From Merluccius polli (taxonomy: Eukaryota; Chordata; Actinopteri; Gadiformes; Merlucciidae), in assembly GCA_030340625.1 (NCBI GenBank), contig JAOPHQ010000610.1, forward strand, positions 1 to 64,000: a stretch of DNA of 64,000 bases, in the 5' to 3' direction. Within the stretch, counting starts at the first letter, position 1, and every line of letters begins with the position of its first letter. The position numbers and the translations under genes were made by a program. Under the pieces are notes generated by a model that made no database searches, was not told where the DNA came from, and saw nothing but the letters and a program-made list of their open reading frames with translations. Below, piece by piece: positions 10,818 to 20,190 of the stretch.

Positions 10818-11400
10818 AAGGTAGAGTCAAGGTGAGAAGTCTGTTCGGACTGAACTCACCCCCGCCGGATCGGGCATGTAAACTCTACCTCCCTCTACTC
10901 CAGGGGTCGGGAACCTATGGCTCGCGAGCCACATGTGGCTCTTTTGCCGACGGCCGGGGCTCTCGGACGAAATTAGTTGAGGGGGGAAAAAAATGTAATC
11001 AAGTAATCAGACTAGGTCTACCCTAATATAATGCTAAAATAACAGTCAATACTAGGGGAGAGCTGTGTCGATTGAAACACATCATTAGCCTACATTCGGA
11101 GAAAACCGTATTTTTTTTAATCAACCCGACTCTCCCAACACGCACACACACACACACGCACGCTGGCCCTATAATGACAAGGCTTCGTGGCAAATAGGCA
11201 GTTACAGTCTATCTGAGTAATGCGCGGGATGCGCGTAAAACACCCCCGTCCGAAGACCGACCGGGGGGGGGGGGCGCGATCGTAACACACCGCCTCCGGT
11301 TGGGCCAAATTACTTTATTTTTAATTTTTATGACAGTCCTGGGCCGGCCCAAAGATGTGCGTCGGCCCCGATGGCCAGTCCACCCCTGGCGCTAATCAAA

Positions 11401-11754
11401 ATGTTAAAAAGGAAAAAGCCCGAAAAGAAAGTCCGCAACTTTCAGCCCGATTGGACAGATTGCGTCCGTGGAAAGAGCTGGAAGTGCGATCTGTCTGTTA
11501 TGTAATGAGAAAATTGCGTCCATGAAACGATCAGTGGCGTAACTATCGACGGTGCAACCGGGGCCCAGGGGGAGAGCCCCCCCCCCGGCAACAATCGCGC
11601 AGCACCCCCCCCCCTCCGTCAACAACCGCGGGGGCACAAAAAAAATATTTGCACCGGGGCCTATCATCATGTTGTTACGCCAGTGGAAACGATGCAATGT
11701 TAACCGCCACTTCGACACTCACCATGCACAATTTGCAGCAACATATCCTATGTA
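11401..11754 (+). pseudogene. hAT transposase N-terminal (BED zinc finger) remnant
   Basis: An ATG at 11401 opens a Lys/Arg-rich start (MLKRKKPEKKVRNFQPDW). After a frame change, the segments before and after the nested MITE carry LCNEKIAS and then NVNRHFDTHHAQFAATYP. These are the Cys and His-x4-His parts of a BED-type finger as found in hAT transposases. The coding region is interrupted by a frameshift near 11490 and by the insertion at 11532-11685. Nothing of the RNase-H-like catalytic domain follows. Confidence 0.7.
11532..11685 (+). mobile_element. 154-bp hAT-type MITE nested in the hAT transposon
   Basis: It starts CAGTGGCGTAAC and ends GTTACGCCAGTG (inverted repeats with one mismatch), flanked by the 8-bp duplication GAAACGAT at 11524-11531 and 11686-11693. 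The interior is G/C-run rich (GGGGCCC; C-runs at 11580-11586 and 11606-11614). Its removal reconnects the BED-finger sequence. Confidence 0.88.
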
Positions 11755-11970
11755 AGTTAAATATCCAAACTTTTGCTTGTAACCATCTTTATGTGGCTCT
11801 TCTGAGATTTTATTTTTTATTTTTTGTAAAAGTGGCTCTCAAGGCAAAAAAGGTTCCCGACCCCTGCTCTACTCCCTCACTTTCATGAGGGAAGAGAGGA
11901 GAGAAGAGAGAAGAGAAGAGAGAAGAAAGGACGGTATGCTGTCTAAGGTAAGTGAATAAAAGGTTGTTAG

Positions 11971-12045
11971 TTGGGTTAGGGTTAGGGGTTAAGGGTTAAG
12001 GTTTAAGGGTTAGGGTTAGAGGGTTAGGGTTAGGGAAGGTAGAGT
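11971..12045 (+). repeat. TTAGGG-type telomeric repeats
   Basis: Irregular GGGTTAGGG/GGGTTAAGG units between two GA-unit copies, G-rich strand on +. Confidence 0.9.
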
Positions 12046-12150
12046 CAAGGTGAGAAGTCTGTTCGGACTGAACTCACCCCCGCCGGATCGGGCATGTAAA
12101 CTCTACCTCCCTCTACTCCCTCACTTTCATGAGGGAAGAGAGGAGAGAAG
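12046..12150 (+). repeat. GA-unit copy (second)
   Basis: It has the same AAGGTAGAGTCAAGGTGAGA start as the copy at 10818, intact through the hAT target site seen in that copy. It ends in GA-rich DNA, after which the Penelope-like element region begins. Confidence 0.88.
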
Positions 12151-12826
12151 AAAGGCAATTAAAAGTTAATCGAATGGTTAAAGGTAATTGGATTGTGTAT
12201 CAAGGTATTATGTGGTCTGGACTAGAGTATTTGTGTAGAATAAAACTGGTATATTTTTTGTAGCAGTCTTTTCTAGTATTATGTATTATGGGTAGAATCA
12301 GACCGGGTATGTTCTTGCTGTAGCCTTGAGTAAAACCAATGGTTTTTGATCGTGGCGTTCGGCCTTGAACAGGGTCCCTTGTTGCATCACTTTCAACCCT
12401 TTTTATTTTTTATTTATTTATTTTTATTTTCAAATGTGTGAACCAAAGGCAGTTGTAAAACACATGTGTTTTAAGGGCCCTACTGGCAATCAATTTAGAA
12501 AAATAACAGTTTATAATTAGGAGGTAGTATTGTTTAATAAATTATAAAGAACGAAGGAACTGATTAAGAGGATGGAACAATGAGCATATTGCAAAATAAA
12601 TACATGAACCGTATACCATAACCATGAACCTAAATAGTAAAAGCATGAAATAAAAAATGAATAATTGAACTATATACAACAAATTGAACTGCATAAATAA
12701 AATGAAAACTCTAATAGCGAAATAATCAAGGACAACCGACCTATATAACAAAATTAACTGTATAACGAAACCCTTAATAATACCAAATGAAATAAAAACA
12801 ATAAAGAACAACCGCACTATATACAT
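12151..12826 (-). other. Probable 3'-UTR of Penelope-like element 1
   Basis: AT-rich DNA downstream of the GIY-YIG stop. It contains A-rich/T-rich patches and a low-complexity stretch (12540-12826). The exact 3' end of the element is not defined by a target duplication. Confidence 0.4.
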
Positions 12827-13130
12827 TTAACTCTTATTAAACAATGTTCCATTAAGACCCGGGGGGAATCTCGTGTTCAGTCTTCTGATCCATTGTCGTT
12901 CCACCTTCCTCCTCTGTAGGGTTGTCCAGTGTGGGTCATGCTCCAGACCCCTGAGGGATAGGTTGTCCAGTCCACGGTGTTTGAAGTGCCTGACGAGGTG
13001 CGTATTGTTTTTAAGGCTGTGTTTAATGTTGTATATATGATGGGAGAGACACGCCCCCAACTTGTTGCGCGTCTCTCCAACATACTGCATAGGACATCTC
13101 CTGCATTGGATGAGGTAGTAGGTTGGAGTG
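12827..13130 (-). pseudogene. PLE-1 GIY-YIG endonuclease domain
   Basis: This is the DNA-nicking domain of the Penelope-like element, in the same frame as the RT but separated from it by one TAA at 13133-13135. It shows LIQCRRCPMQYVGETRNK, with the CxxC pair that precedes the GIY-YIG core in PLEs and the YVGETR stretch. A conserved RHFKHRGLDNLSLRGLE segment and the C-terminal GLNGTLFNKS follow. Downstream of the stop the frame stays open to the natural end at 12827. The copy looks recently silenced rather than decayed. Confidence 0.85.
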
Positions 13131-13132
13131 GG

Positions 13133-14990
13133 TTAGGAGGATGTTCCTGGGGATCGGGTAGGTCGCACCCGAAGTGCGGTTTTGGGACTTTCTGGTAGTC
13201 CCGTGTGGGTCATCGGTGGCTTTAACTTAGCCCTAACCAGTAGTTCCTTCAGGTTGGGGCTTTTTTTGTAGGCCGATATTATTTTGAAGTTGTCTAGTGT
13301 TATGGTGTTTGCCATTTTTTCTTGGAAGTTTATTTTAAGTTTGTGGTTGAGTTGTAGTGTGTATTTTGAGTAGACTGATACCAGGGGGATTATTTGCCGT
13401 GTGTCTGGTGTTGTGGTTGTTGTTGTTGCGTGGGGTCCGTAAACCTCCTTGTGTGTCTGTCGCAGGAAGGACCTGCTGTATTCTCTTCTGCGCAAGGTGT
13501 GGAAGAGAGTCTTGACCGCTTGGTCTCTATCTTTCTGTCTGGAGCAGATCCTCTGAAAGCGGAGTAGCTGTGATTTTAATATTCCCCTAAATATATGTTT
13601 GGGGTGGAAACTGCGTTTGTGGAGAAGGGCATGCGTGTCTGTGGGTTTGAAATATACTCTGGTGTCCAGGATACCCGTCCGTCTGAAGTCCGGTCCTTTG
13701 TATGTGATTGTGTCTAAGAAGTTGACTTGTGTTTTGTCCATGATTGGGTCCAGTTTTATTGATGTATGTTTGTTATTGAGTGTTTGGACAAACTTAACAA
13801 AGTCCTCATGGGAATGGGTCCAAATTCCCCAAATGTCATCAAGATATCTAAAATATTGGATAGGGAGTTTACTGCATTTTTTGAATGCTGTGTTCTCCCA
13901 GTCTGCCATATAGATGTTTGCATAGGCTGGCGCAAAACGTTTACCCATGGCTGTGCCTTTAATTTGGAGGTAGTGTTGTTCATTGAACAGGAAGTCGTTC
14001 CGTGTTAAACTCAGGTGGAGTAGTTCCAATAGTTCTACATCCGGTCTGTTTTCTGCCGGGTATTTGAGCAGCCATTTTTTAACGGCTGCCATACCTAGGG
14101 GGATGTCTATATTAGTGTAGAGACTATTGACGTCCATGGTAAATAAGAAGCAGGGCTCCTCTACGCGCATGCGCCGTATGCGCTGGACGAAGTCCTGGGT
14201 GTCACGGATGTAGCTGGGGTGTCTGGTGGAGAGCGGCGTCTGGAAGGAGTCCAGGTATTCCGCCACACCGTAGCTTTCACTGCCGCAGTCCGAGACGATG
14301 GGACGTCCGGCTGGGACTCTGTGCGGGACGGTCCACTTCTCCGGGGGTTTGTGGATCTTCGGCAGGAGGTAAAAGTATATGGGCCTGTGGGGGTGAGACC
14401 CTTTGAGGTAGGTGACTTGTCTCTTGGAGAGGAACCCGCGTTCCCGTAGTCTTTCCAGTATGTCGGAGACGAGGCCCGCTGTCGCCGGGGCCATGGTTCG
14501 CTGCAGAGGGACGTAATATGTGGTGTCGCTGAGTTGCCGTTGGGCCTCTAGGACGTAGTCTGTCCTGTCCACGAGGACCGAGGCGCTGCCTTTGTCCGCC
14601 GGTTTGATGACTATGGACGTGTTTCTCATGAGCTCCTGTAGTGCGTGTTCCTCCTGGGTGGTGAGGTTGGGAGTGTCGGGGAATTGTCGTGAGTCCGCTA
14701 TTGTTTTTCGATCTGCGGTGATTAGGGACAGCACCTGTGGGGGTAATTTGTTTGGTCCGGTTCCCAATGTGAAGGGGGTAAGAATGATTTGCGGGGGTTT
14801 AGAGGGGCCGAAACAAGCGTACAGTTTTATTTTACGGTGGTACTGGGTGAGGTCCACTGCCAGGGACTGGCGTTTGCCCCTGGCAGCGTTCCAGGTGGGG
14901 ACCAAGGAGAGCCCCTTCTTGAGGAGTCTGGTCTGGGTCTCTGATAAGGACAGGTGTGATGACAGGTTGATCCTCTTTGTCCTGGTTTAG
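13133..14990 (-). CDS. PLE-1 reverse transcriptase (ORF2)
   Basis: Penelope-type RT, open over about 600 codons. Counting from the TTG codon at 14905 (residue 1): KPADKGSASV (about 101-110), LPKIHKPP (about 181), GRPIVSDCGS (about 200), motif A FTMDVNSLYTNI (Asp about 258), motif B KGTAMGKRFAPAYANIYM (about 316-333), catalytic YLDD (354-357) and NFLDTITY (about 395). The frame is open upstream to a TAA in the right arm of the hairpin. No ATG lies before the conserved part, so translation may depend on re-initiation or a non-AUG start. It ends at a TAA at 13133-13135 just before the endonuclease. Confidence 0.9.
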
Positions 14991-15029
14991 ATTAGGCAAA
15001 GCCCCAAAGGGGGCCTCGCCTAATCTAAA
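14986..15029 (-). promoter_or_regulatory. Hairpin at the ORF1/ORF2 junction of PLE-1
   Basis: TTTAGATTAGGC (14986-14997) pairs perfectly with 15018-15029. After a mismatch, seven more positions (14999-15005 with 15010-15016, one mismatch) enclose a 4-nt loop. The ORF1 stop (15020-15022) lies in one arm and the stop bounding the ORF2 frame lies in the other. A role in re-initiation, RNA processing or pausing is inference. Confidence 0.7.
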
Positions 15030-16338
15030 AAAGCCTTCCAGGCCTGCCACACCAGCTGTGCGGTTCCAGGGGTCCAATGTATGTTATCCGCCTCCGTGGA
15101 GAAGGACTCCCTCTCCAGTCGCGGGATTTGGCGGCCCGTGTCCTTAATCAAGAAGTTTAGCGTTTTTATTTTAGCTATCGTCTGCTTCGGCAGGTTTTCT
15201 GATATGTTTATGATTGGGATGAATATTTCTGCCTGTGGGAATGCTATTTGGCCGCCTCCAGCATTCTGTGCAGGTCTTTTTTCAGTAGGGAGGTGTTCCC
15301 CTGGGTTCTGTTGTTAAGGCCGAATGATAAGAGGACTTTGGTGACGGCGTGCGAGACTGGCGTCTTGTTCCTGAGGATGTTATTGGCGTGGCTGAGGTTG
15401 GCTCCTGGGTAGCAGTCTACCTGGATCCTGTTGTCAGGGATGTGTGGTAATCTGGAGATGTTGGAGTCTCCGGCAATGACGATCGGTCTTGTGGGGGTCA
15501 GATACCAATTTTGATATTTATCACCATTGTGGGCATGAGACCAGAAGAGATAGGTCTCCGGTCTGGGTTCTGGTCTGGGTTCTGGGGTGCTGTTGTCACG
15601 TGGTGTGATTGGTTTTAGGGAGGGTGTCCTGGGGTGTAATCTGGGTAGTAGGGAGAAAACGGGACTACGGTCTAGGTTGGTGTTAGTGTACCTTAAGTAG
15701 GGTGAATTGTGTGGGGACATTTCTGGTGTAAGCCTTGTCTGGGAGAATGTGTGTGGTAACGGTGTGCTTTCTCGTTCCAGGTCGTTGGTCTTCTTTTGGC
15801 GCTTCGCTGGTGGTGTGTTGCCTCCCTCTAGTGGTCGTGTTGTGAAGGGCACGGCTTCAGGTAACGGGCCTTGGGGAGGGTCGGGGTTGGATGTGCCCTG
15901 GATGGGGCTTTGTGGTTGTGGGGGTTTGTTCATTAGTGTCTTGAGTTTTTTTGTTGCCTGGTCAATTGTTGTTGTTTTTATTTTGGGGAGGTCTTTTTCT
16001 ATCCATTTGATTGCAACCTGGATTGCTTTTTCCCACTCGTTTATTGATAAACAGTTTATTTCCGCTTGTACACCCTCACTTAAGGATCGGTAATGGTCCT
16101 CTAATATTTGGAGGGTAGTGTATGTCCAGTTCTTGGCGTTGTATGCTTTGATGCTGTCCGTTTGTGCGGTGGGAAACGCCGGTCTGACCCATTTCGTGAG
16201 GTCGTCCTGGATACGTTTTAGCCCTATGGGCGTTTCCATTATTGGTGAGCAATTGGTATGCTGCAGGTGGTGGTAGGCCTTAATGTATTTAGCGAATACT
16301 CTGATAAGGAGTTGGAAGTCGTTTTTTGGACTTGCCAT
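15020..16338 (-). pseudogene. PLE-1 ORF1 with SGNH/GDSL esterase-like domain (frameshifted)
   Basis: It starts MASPKNDFQLL at 16338. The first about 150 residues are helical and charged, the middle is Pro/Ser/Thr-rich with a basic PPAKRQKK stretch, and the C-terminal part is SGNH-hydrolase-like. It has IVIAGDSNISRLP (block I serine), LSFGLNNRTQGN (block III Gly-x-Asn) and, after a frameshift near 15,250, FIPIINIS and SFSTEADNIHWT (Asp-x-x-His block V). Esterase-type ORF1 proteins are known from CR1/L2 LINEs and from giant telomeric PLEs of rotifers (Terminons). Here the domain precedes a GIY-YIG-type PLE RT. In its own frame the protein stops at 15244. Confidence 0.72.
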
Positions 16339-17023
16339 GATGGAATCTGTAAGAACCATAAGAGAGGATAGAGATGGTAAGGTAATATAAAAGGGGTTTG
16401 AAGAGAGCCCGTTCATTCGATGGCCCTGGCTGGTTAGGTATAGTTAGAGTTATCTCGATGACCCCCCCCCCCCCACCTCGTCCAACGACTGGGTAGTTCA
16501 ATGGGGGATCAAAGGCAATGCACTCGCCAATATCCAGTCATCCGCACCTCTCTTTTCCCATATTACCAAAAATTAAGTAAAATGAAATGTTTGTTTGTCT
16601 TGTTGTGAATGCATACTGATTTTGAATTATAGACTTGAAGGTTTACATTATATAATGTATGGAAGTCAATAGGAGTTTTGAGCCTGGTTAGGTTGGAAGT
16701 TAGTCAATGTATTGGTATATTTATTTATTTATTTATTTAAATAAATAGGATTCATAGCTGGAGTGAGCTTTAACTGGGATAAAATGGGTTTAAAATCCCA
16801 TTTTCCGTTGGCTTGTTTTGGGAATATTTTGTGGTTCTGTTTCGTATTTCTTTGATAAAGAGTTACTGTTGGAGTTAAAGTAGATTCAGAATCCTATTTT
16901 CCGTTTTCTTGTTTTTTTTAAAATTTGAGTTGCATTGTTGTTTAGCGTTAATAAAGTAAGAGTCACCGTCTGAGTTGAATTGGGTTTAATATCCTATTTG
17001 CCATTTTCTTGGGTTGGGATTAG

Positions 17024-17744
17024 AGCTGTGTCCCAATTCACGGGATGCATGCTTCGAAGTACGCAGCCTCGCGGCCTTCGAAGGCTGCGTACTTCGAAGG
17101 GTCCTTCGAAGTACGCATCAACCGTTGTTAAATGAGACGGTCTAGCCTTCGAAGCATTTCCTGGTTGCGTCACCACAGCCGCATCACCAGCCGTCAGTTG
17201 GTAGTAACCGTAGTAACGTAGCCGTTGCCGTCAGTTGAAAAACAGACGGAAGGGTTGTAATAAAGCAAAAAATGATCATAATAATGATAATAATGAAGTA
17301 TAACATATAATAGTGATAATCATAAACGTAGCTCTTTATTCAATCCAATCGTTTAACTGAGTTTGCAGTTTTACAGTCTGGAAATAAAGCGGGGATAATA
17401 AAAGTAATACAATATAAGTAATGAGTAAAAGTATAACAAGTAGTAAGTAAAAGTAATTAAATATAAACCCAATACTTATTACATTTAAATATAAATTCAT
17501 CGCCACTTGGTGTCGCCATTATTCTTTTCCCGCCTCTGAACAGCGACGCGCAAAGGATTTTGGGATATGCGAGGCCGCGAAGGATACATGCGATGCGGCC
17601 TCCAAAAGAGGGAAAAGAAGTGTGCATTTGAAGTACGCATTCGAAGGAGTCTGCGAATTGGGACAGCCTTCGCGCAGCGTTGTGACGTAAGCGCCCTTCG
17701 AATGCGTACTTCGAAGCATGCATCCCGTGAATTGGGACACAGCT
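17024..17744. mobile_element. 721-bp DNA transposon with 42-bp perfect inverted repeats, TSD TAG
   Basis: The TIRs at 17024-17065 and 17703-17744 are identical in inverse orientation and start AGCTGTGTCCCAATTCACGG. The flanking TAG (17021-17023, 17745-17747) is a 3-bp duplication, which would suit a PIF/Harbinger-like element, although that group prefers TWA. The interior has repeated TTCGAAGTACGCA motifs and AT-rich DNA but no transposase. Without it the flanks rejoin as GGGATTAGGTTGTATT, matching GAATTAGGTTGTATT of the satellite. Confidence 0.85.
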
Positions 17745-18465
17745 TAGGTTGTATTTGTGTTTAGGATTTCTAATAACAAGAGTCATAGTTGGATTGTGGT
17801 ATTAACCGGGAAAGGATGGGTTTTAGATTATTATGTTCTGTTATCTAGTTTTGGAATGGGTTGCATTTCTGGTTTAGTATAAACCTACTATCGAAATGTT
17901 AGGACACATCATCAGTAGTGGACCTCAGGATCATGGGGTGTTTCTGGCCATTATCACTAGACACCCTCACCCAAGGAAGGCCCCCCTGAGAGTGATCATT
18001 TCTCAGGATGTGTCAAATCCAAAATGGAATTGGTATTGGGTTTGAGTAATTTAGGGGTGATCATGTGAGTTACCGTTTTTTCCATTTTTTTCTACCGGAG
18101 GTAGGTAAAACTGTTTTTAAGTGTTACATTGTTTTAGTTATGAAGAGTAATTTCTTAAGGACAGAACCTTATTGGGTTTTGGACAAGATCGGATTGGTTT
18201 GGGGAGGTATAATCGTTTTTTTTAGGGTATATTTCTTTAGTTATGAAACTAACTGTACGTATCCTATTGTTTTTGTAACAGGTGGTCGTTGAGTTACAAA
18301 GGGAATCCAGTCAGGTTCCTCCGAGTTTTGGATAAGGTTGGTTTGGAGATAAGTCTTGGATCCGAGTCCACTGTTTGTTAAATAGGGAGAGAAAAGGGGG
18401 GGGTTCTAAGGGTTCTGAAGGTCTTGGGTTGCGAACTGAAGGGCTAGTCAAGTAAGATGTACTAA

Positions 18466-18607
18466 GGGATGGAGAGTGGAGTGGTCCTAGGTCCCGTTGC
18501 ATCCACGGCCTAGTCACCTAAGCTGGACTAGGGGATGGAGAGTGGAGTGGTCCTAGGTCCCGTTGCATCCACGGCCTAGTCACCTAAGCTGGACTAGGGG
18601 ATGGAGA
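18466..18607. repeat. 66-bp tandem repeat, 2.1 copies
   Basis: GGGATGGAGAGTGGAGTGG recurs at 18466 and 18532 and starts again at 18598, with near-identical units between. Confidence 0.9.
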
Positions 18608-18989
18608 ATTTAGGGGTTGGAGAATTTAAGATTGAAGATCAATTGGTTTGGGGTAGGTAAGATTCAACCGTATGTGGTGTAAGATGGACTGTTGTGTGAG
18701 TGAGGCTAACCCTCGTAGAAGACTGGGTTACGATTAAGGTCCTGATACCCTGGACCACCACACCCTGCGTGCTGTTCCTAGAATCGGAACCCAGGGGGGC
18801 CGCATACTTACCCCCTGACCAGCACAAACCAGTTGTTAACACCGCTAGGTAGCTCTGGTTTGGCCAATCAGGGCCGGAGTCAGGTTGTCATCATATGTAG
18901 GGTTCAGATGAACTAACAAATAAAACTTACCGTGTGTTGCCCTAGAATGGAAAGGATTAGTACAAATCACAATGTTCTGTCTATCCCTC

Positions 18990-19425
18990 CCCCCCAGGGT
19001 GTCCTGTCCAGGGAATGAAAAGGACCAGCCCCGGTCAAGCGGTGCCTTCCAGATCCACTCCAGGACAAAAGGGACCAAGGCCAGCCGTGACAAAGCACTG
19101 CCTCCCCGGTCCCTTAAGAGACCCATACTAACCCTAACCAGCATGGGGTGTCCCCCCCATAAGAATAACCAGGACCAGCCCCAACAAAGTGGTGCCTTCC
19201 CAGCCATTCCATGGGGCAAGAAGGACCAAGGCCAGCCGTGACAAAGCACTGCCTCCCTGGTCCCCCAAGGAACCCAAGCCAGCAATATTCAGCGAAGGGT
19301 GTCCAAACCTGGGAAAGACCAGGACCAGCCCCGTCAAGCGGTGCCTTCCCAGTCAGTCCCAGGGTAGGAAGGGCCAAGGCCAGCCGTGACAAAGCACTGC
19401 CTCCTTGGTCCCTCCAGGACCCTAC
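18990..19425. repeat. About 150-bp tandem repeat, 3 copies
   Basis: GCCAGCCGTGACAAAGCACT occurs near 19,080, 19,230 and 19,379, each preceded by GACCAGCCCC...GGTGCCTTCC. Imperfect copies inside the diverged satellite unit; recent satellite units lack them. Confidence 0.88.
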
Positions 19426-19760
19426 ACTGAATAGTGTTGCTAAAAGCAATTCCTGTGTCCTATACACCGCACGACTACAGACATTTTGAAGGAAACTCAC
19501 CATAGAGGAGACTCAATGGCTCGATTTCCTCACCCAACCCGTAGATTTCTTGGGGTAGTCTTTGCTCGGAGTAACATTGTCTATACTGGTACTGTTGAAA
19601 CGTTGAACGCTGAACTGTATGCTGGGCAATCGGCGTGGTATTTTTCTCCAATCAGAAATGTTGTAAGATAACCTCCAACCAGAGAGTCCGTTCTTGGGTA
19701 GGGTTACCCATCATGCATGTCTAATTGCTTGGTTGTTGCGGGACCACGGTAGAGAGGCAA

Positions 19761-20190
19761 GTGTATTTTCCTGGGGCTGAAAGTTGTAGAGGAGAAACTA
19801 TCTTGTAAAATGTAAATGTCTATCTAAGAAAATGCCATGCCCTAACTCCCCCAAAAGAATCGGGGGGGGGTTTTCATAGGGGTTGGGGCCAGAACTCAGG
19901 TCCAGGCCAGATTTAAGACAATAAGGTTTAAAGGGCTAAGGAATGTGGGCATTTAAACCATGGGTGGCTTTAAAAAAAGGGGGGCGGGGTTTTAGGGTTA
20001 AGGGACAGAAAATAAAGAATAGAAAGTAAGGGGAGTTGATGAGTAATGGGTAAATAACTTTGATTCTGAAGGTCGTAGAGATGTAATGGTTGGTTTTGTA
20101 CAATAAAACATCAGGTGAGTGTAAACACGACAGGGTAAAACCAACTATCTCCACAAACCGGAAACGGAAGTAGCGTAACCCTACTTCCGG
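19761..20190. other. Spacer, no gene seen
   Basis: Moderately AT-rich sequence with a G-run (19862-19870). The last 30 bp form a short inverted repeat (GGAAGTAG...CTACTTCC at 20165-20187) that ends at the LINE's truncated 5' end. Confidence 0.4.

Larger units (their letters stand above)
10901..11866 (+). mobile_element. hAT-family DNA transposon, 966 bp, with 8-bp target duplication
   Basis: The ends are CAGGGGTCGGGAACC and GGTTCCCGACCCCTG (perfect inverted repeats), followed inward by GGCTCGCGAGCCACATGTGG on the left. The flanks are identical 8-bp copies CTCTACTC (10893-10900 and 11867-11874), the size made by hAT transposases. Inside is a BED-finger remnant, itself broken by a second element, and a G-run at 11263-11273. 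The segment ending 11389 (GGCCAGTCCACCCCTG) looks like the end of yet another hAT-type repeat. Too short and broken to be autonomous. Confidence 0.92.
10818..11970 (+). repeat. GA-unit copy split by a hAT insertion
   Basis: The unit starts AAGGTAGAGTCAAGGTGAGA, runs to CTCTACTC at 10893-10900, is interrupted by the transposon, and resumes at 11867 with CTCTACTCCCTCACTTTCAT and a GA-rich stretch. Intact relatives occur at 12046, 21638, 35149 and 45829. Confidence 0.9.
12541..16404 (-). mobile_element. Penelope-like retroelement 1 (ORF1 esterase, RT, GIY-YIG), near full-length but broken
   Basis: On the minus strand the order is ORF1 with an SGNH-hydrolase-like domain (16338-15020), a hairpin (15029-14986), RT (about 14990-13133) and GIY-YIG endonuclease (13130-12827). 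PLEs are eukaryotic retroelements whose RT is related to telomerase; the GIY-YIG class nicks its own targets. Damage visible: a frameshift in ORF1 near 15,250 and an in-frame stop between RT and endonuclease. Its 5' flank (16404-16440) is the GAGCCCGTTC...GATGGCCCTGGCTGG sequence found next to the GA units of the satellite. The element therefore sits inside, or gave rise to, that unit. Confidence 0.88.
16404..19760 (+). repeat. Old, diverged copy of the satellite unit with insertions
   Basis: In satellite order it holds the CTCGATGACC block with C-run (16453), the CCAATATCCAGTCATCCGC block (16530), the TTTAACTGGGATAAAATGG block (16770), then after the 17024-17744 insertion CTATCGAAATGTTAGGACAC (17889) and the 140-bp-repeat relative (18080-18180). 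These are followed by CACAAACCAGTTGTTAACAC (18824) and TACACCGCACGAC (19460). Divergence from the right-hand units is far greater than among those units. Extra material includes duplicated AGTCACC/CTATTTTCCGTT segments near 16,680-16,990 and the tandem repeats below. Confidence 0.85.

Noticed and set aside
10901..11866. Viral or endogenous-virus origin of the transposon-rich region
   Set aside because: Ends, target duplications and the BED-finger remnant fit hAT; no viral gene was recognised anywhere in the window.
17889..17935. Hammerhead-like CTGATGA in the satellite core (minus strand of CATCATCAGTAG)
   Set aside because: The second core element GAAA lies on the other strand, so no ribozyme core can form.
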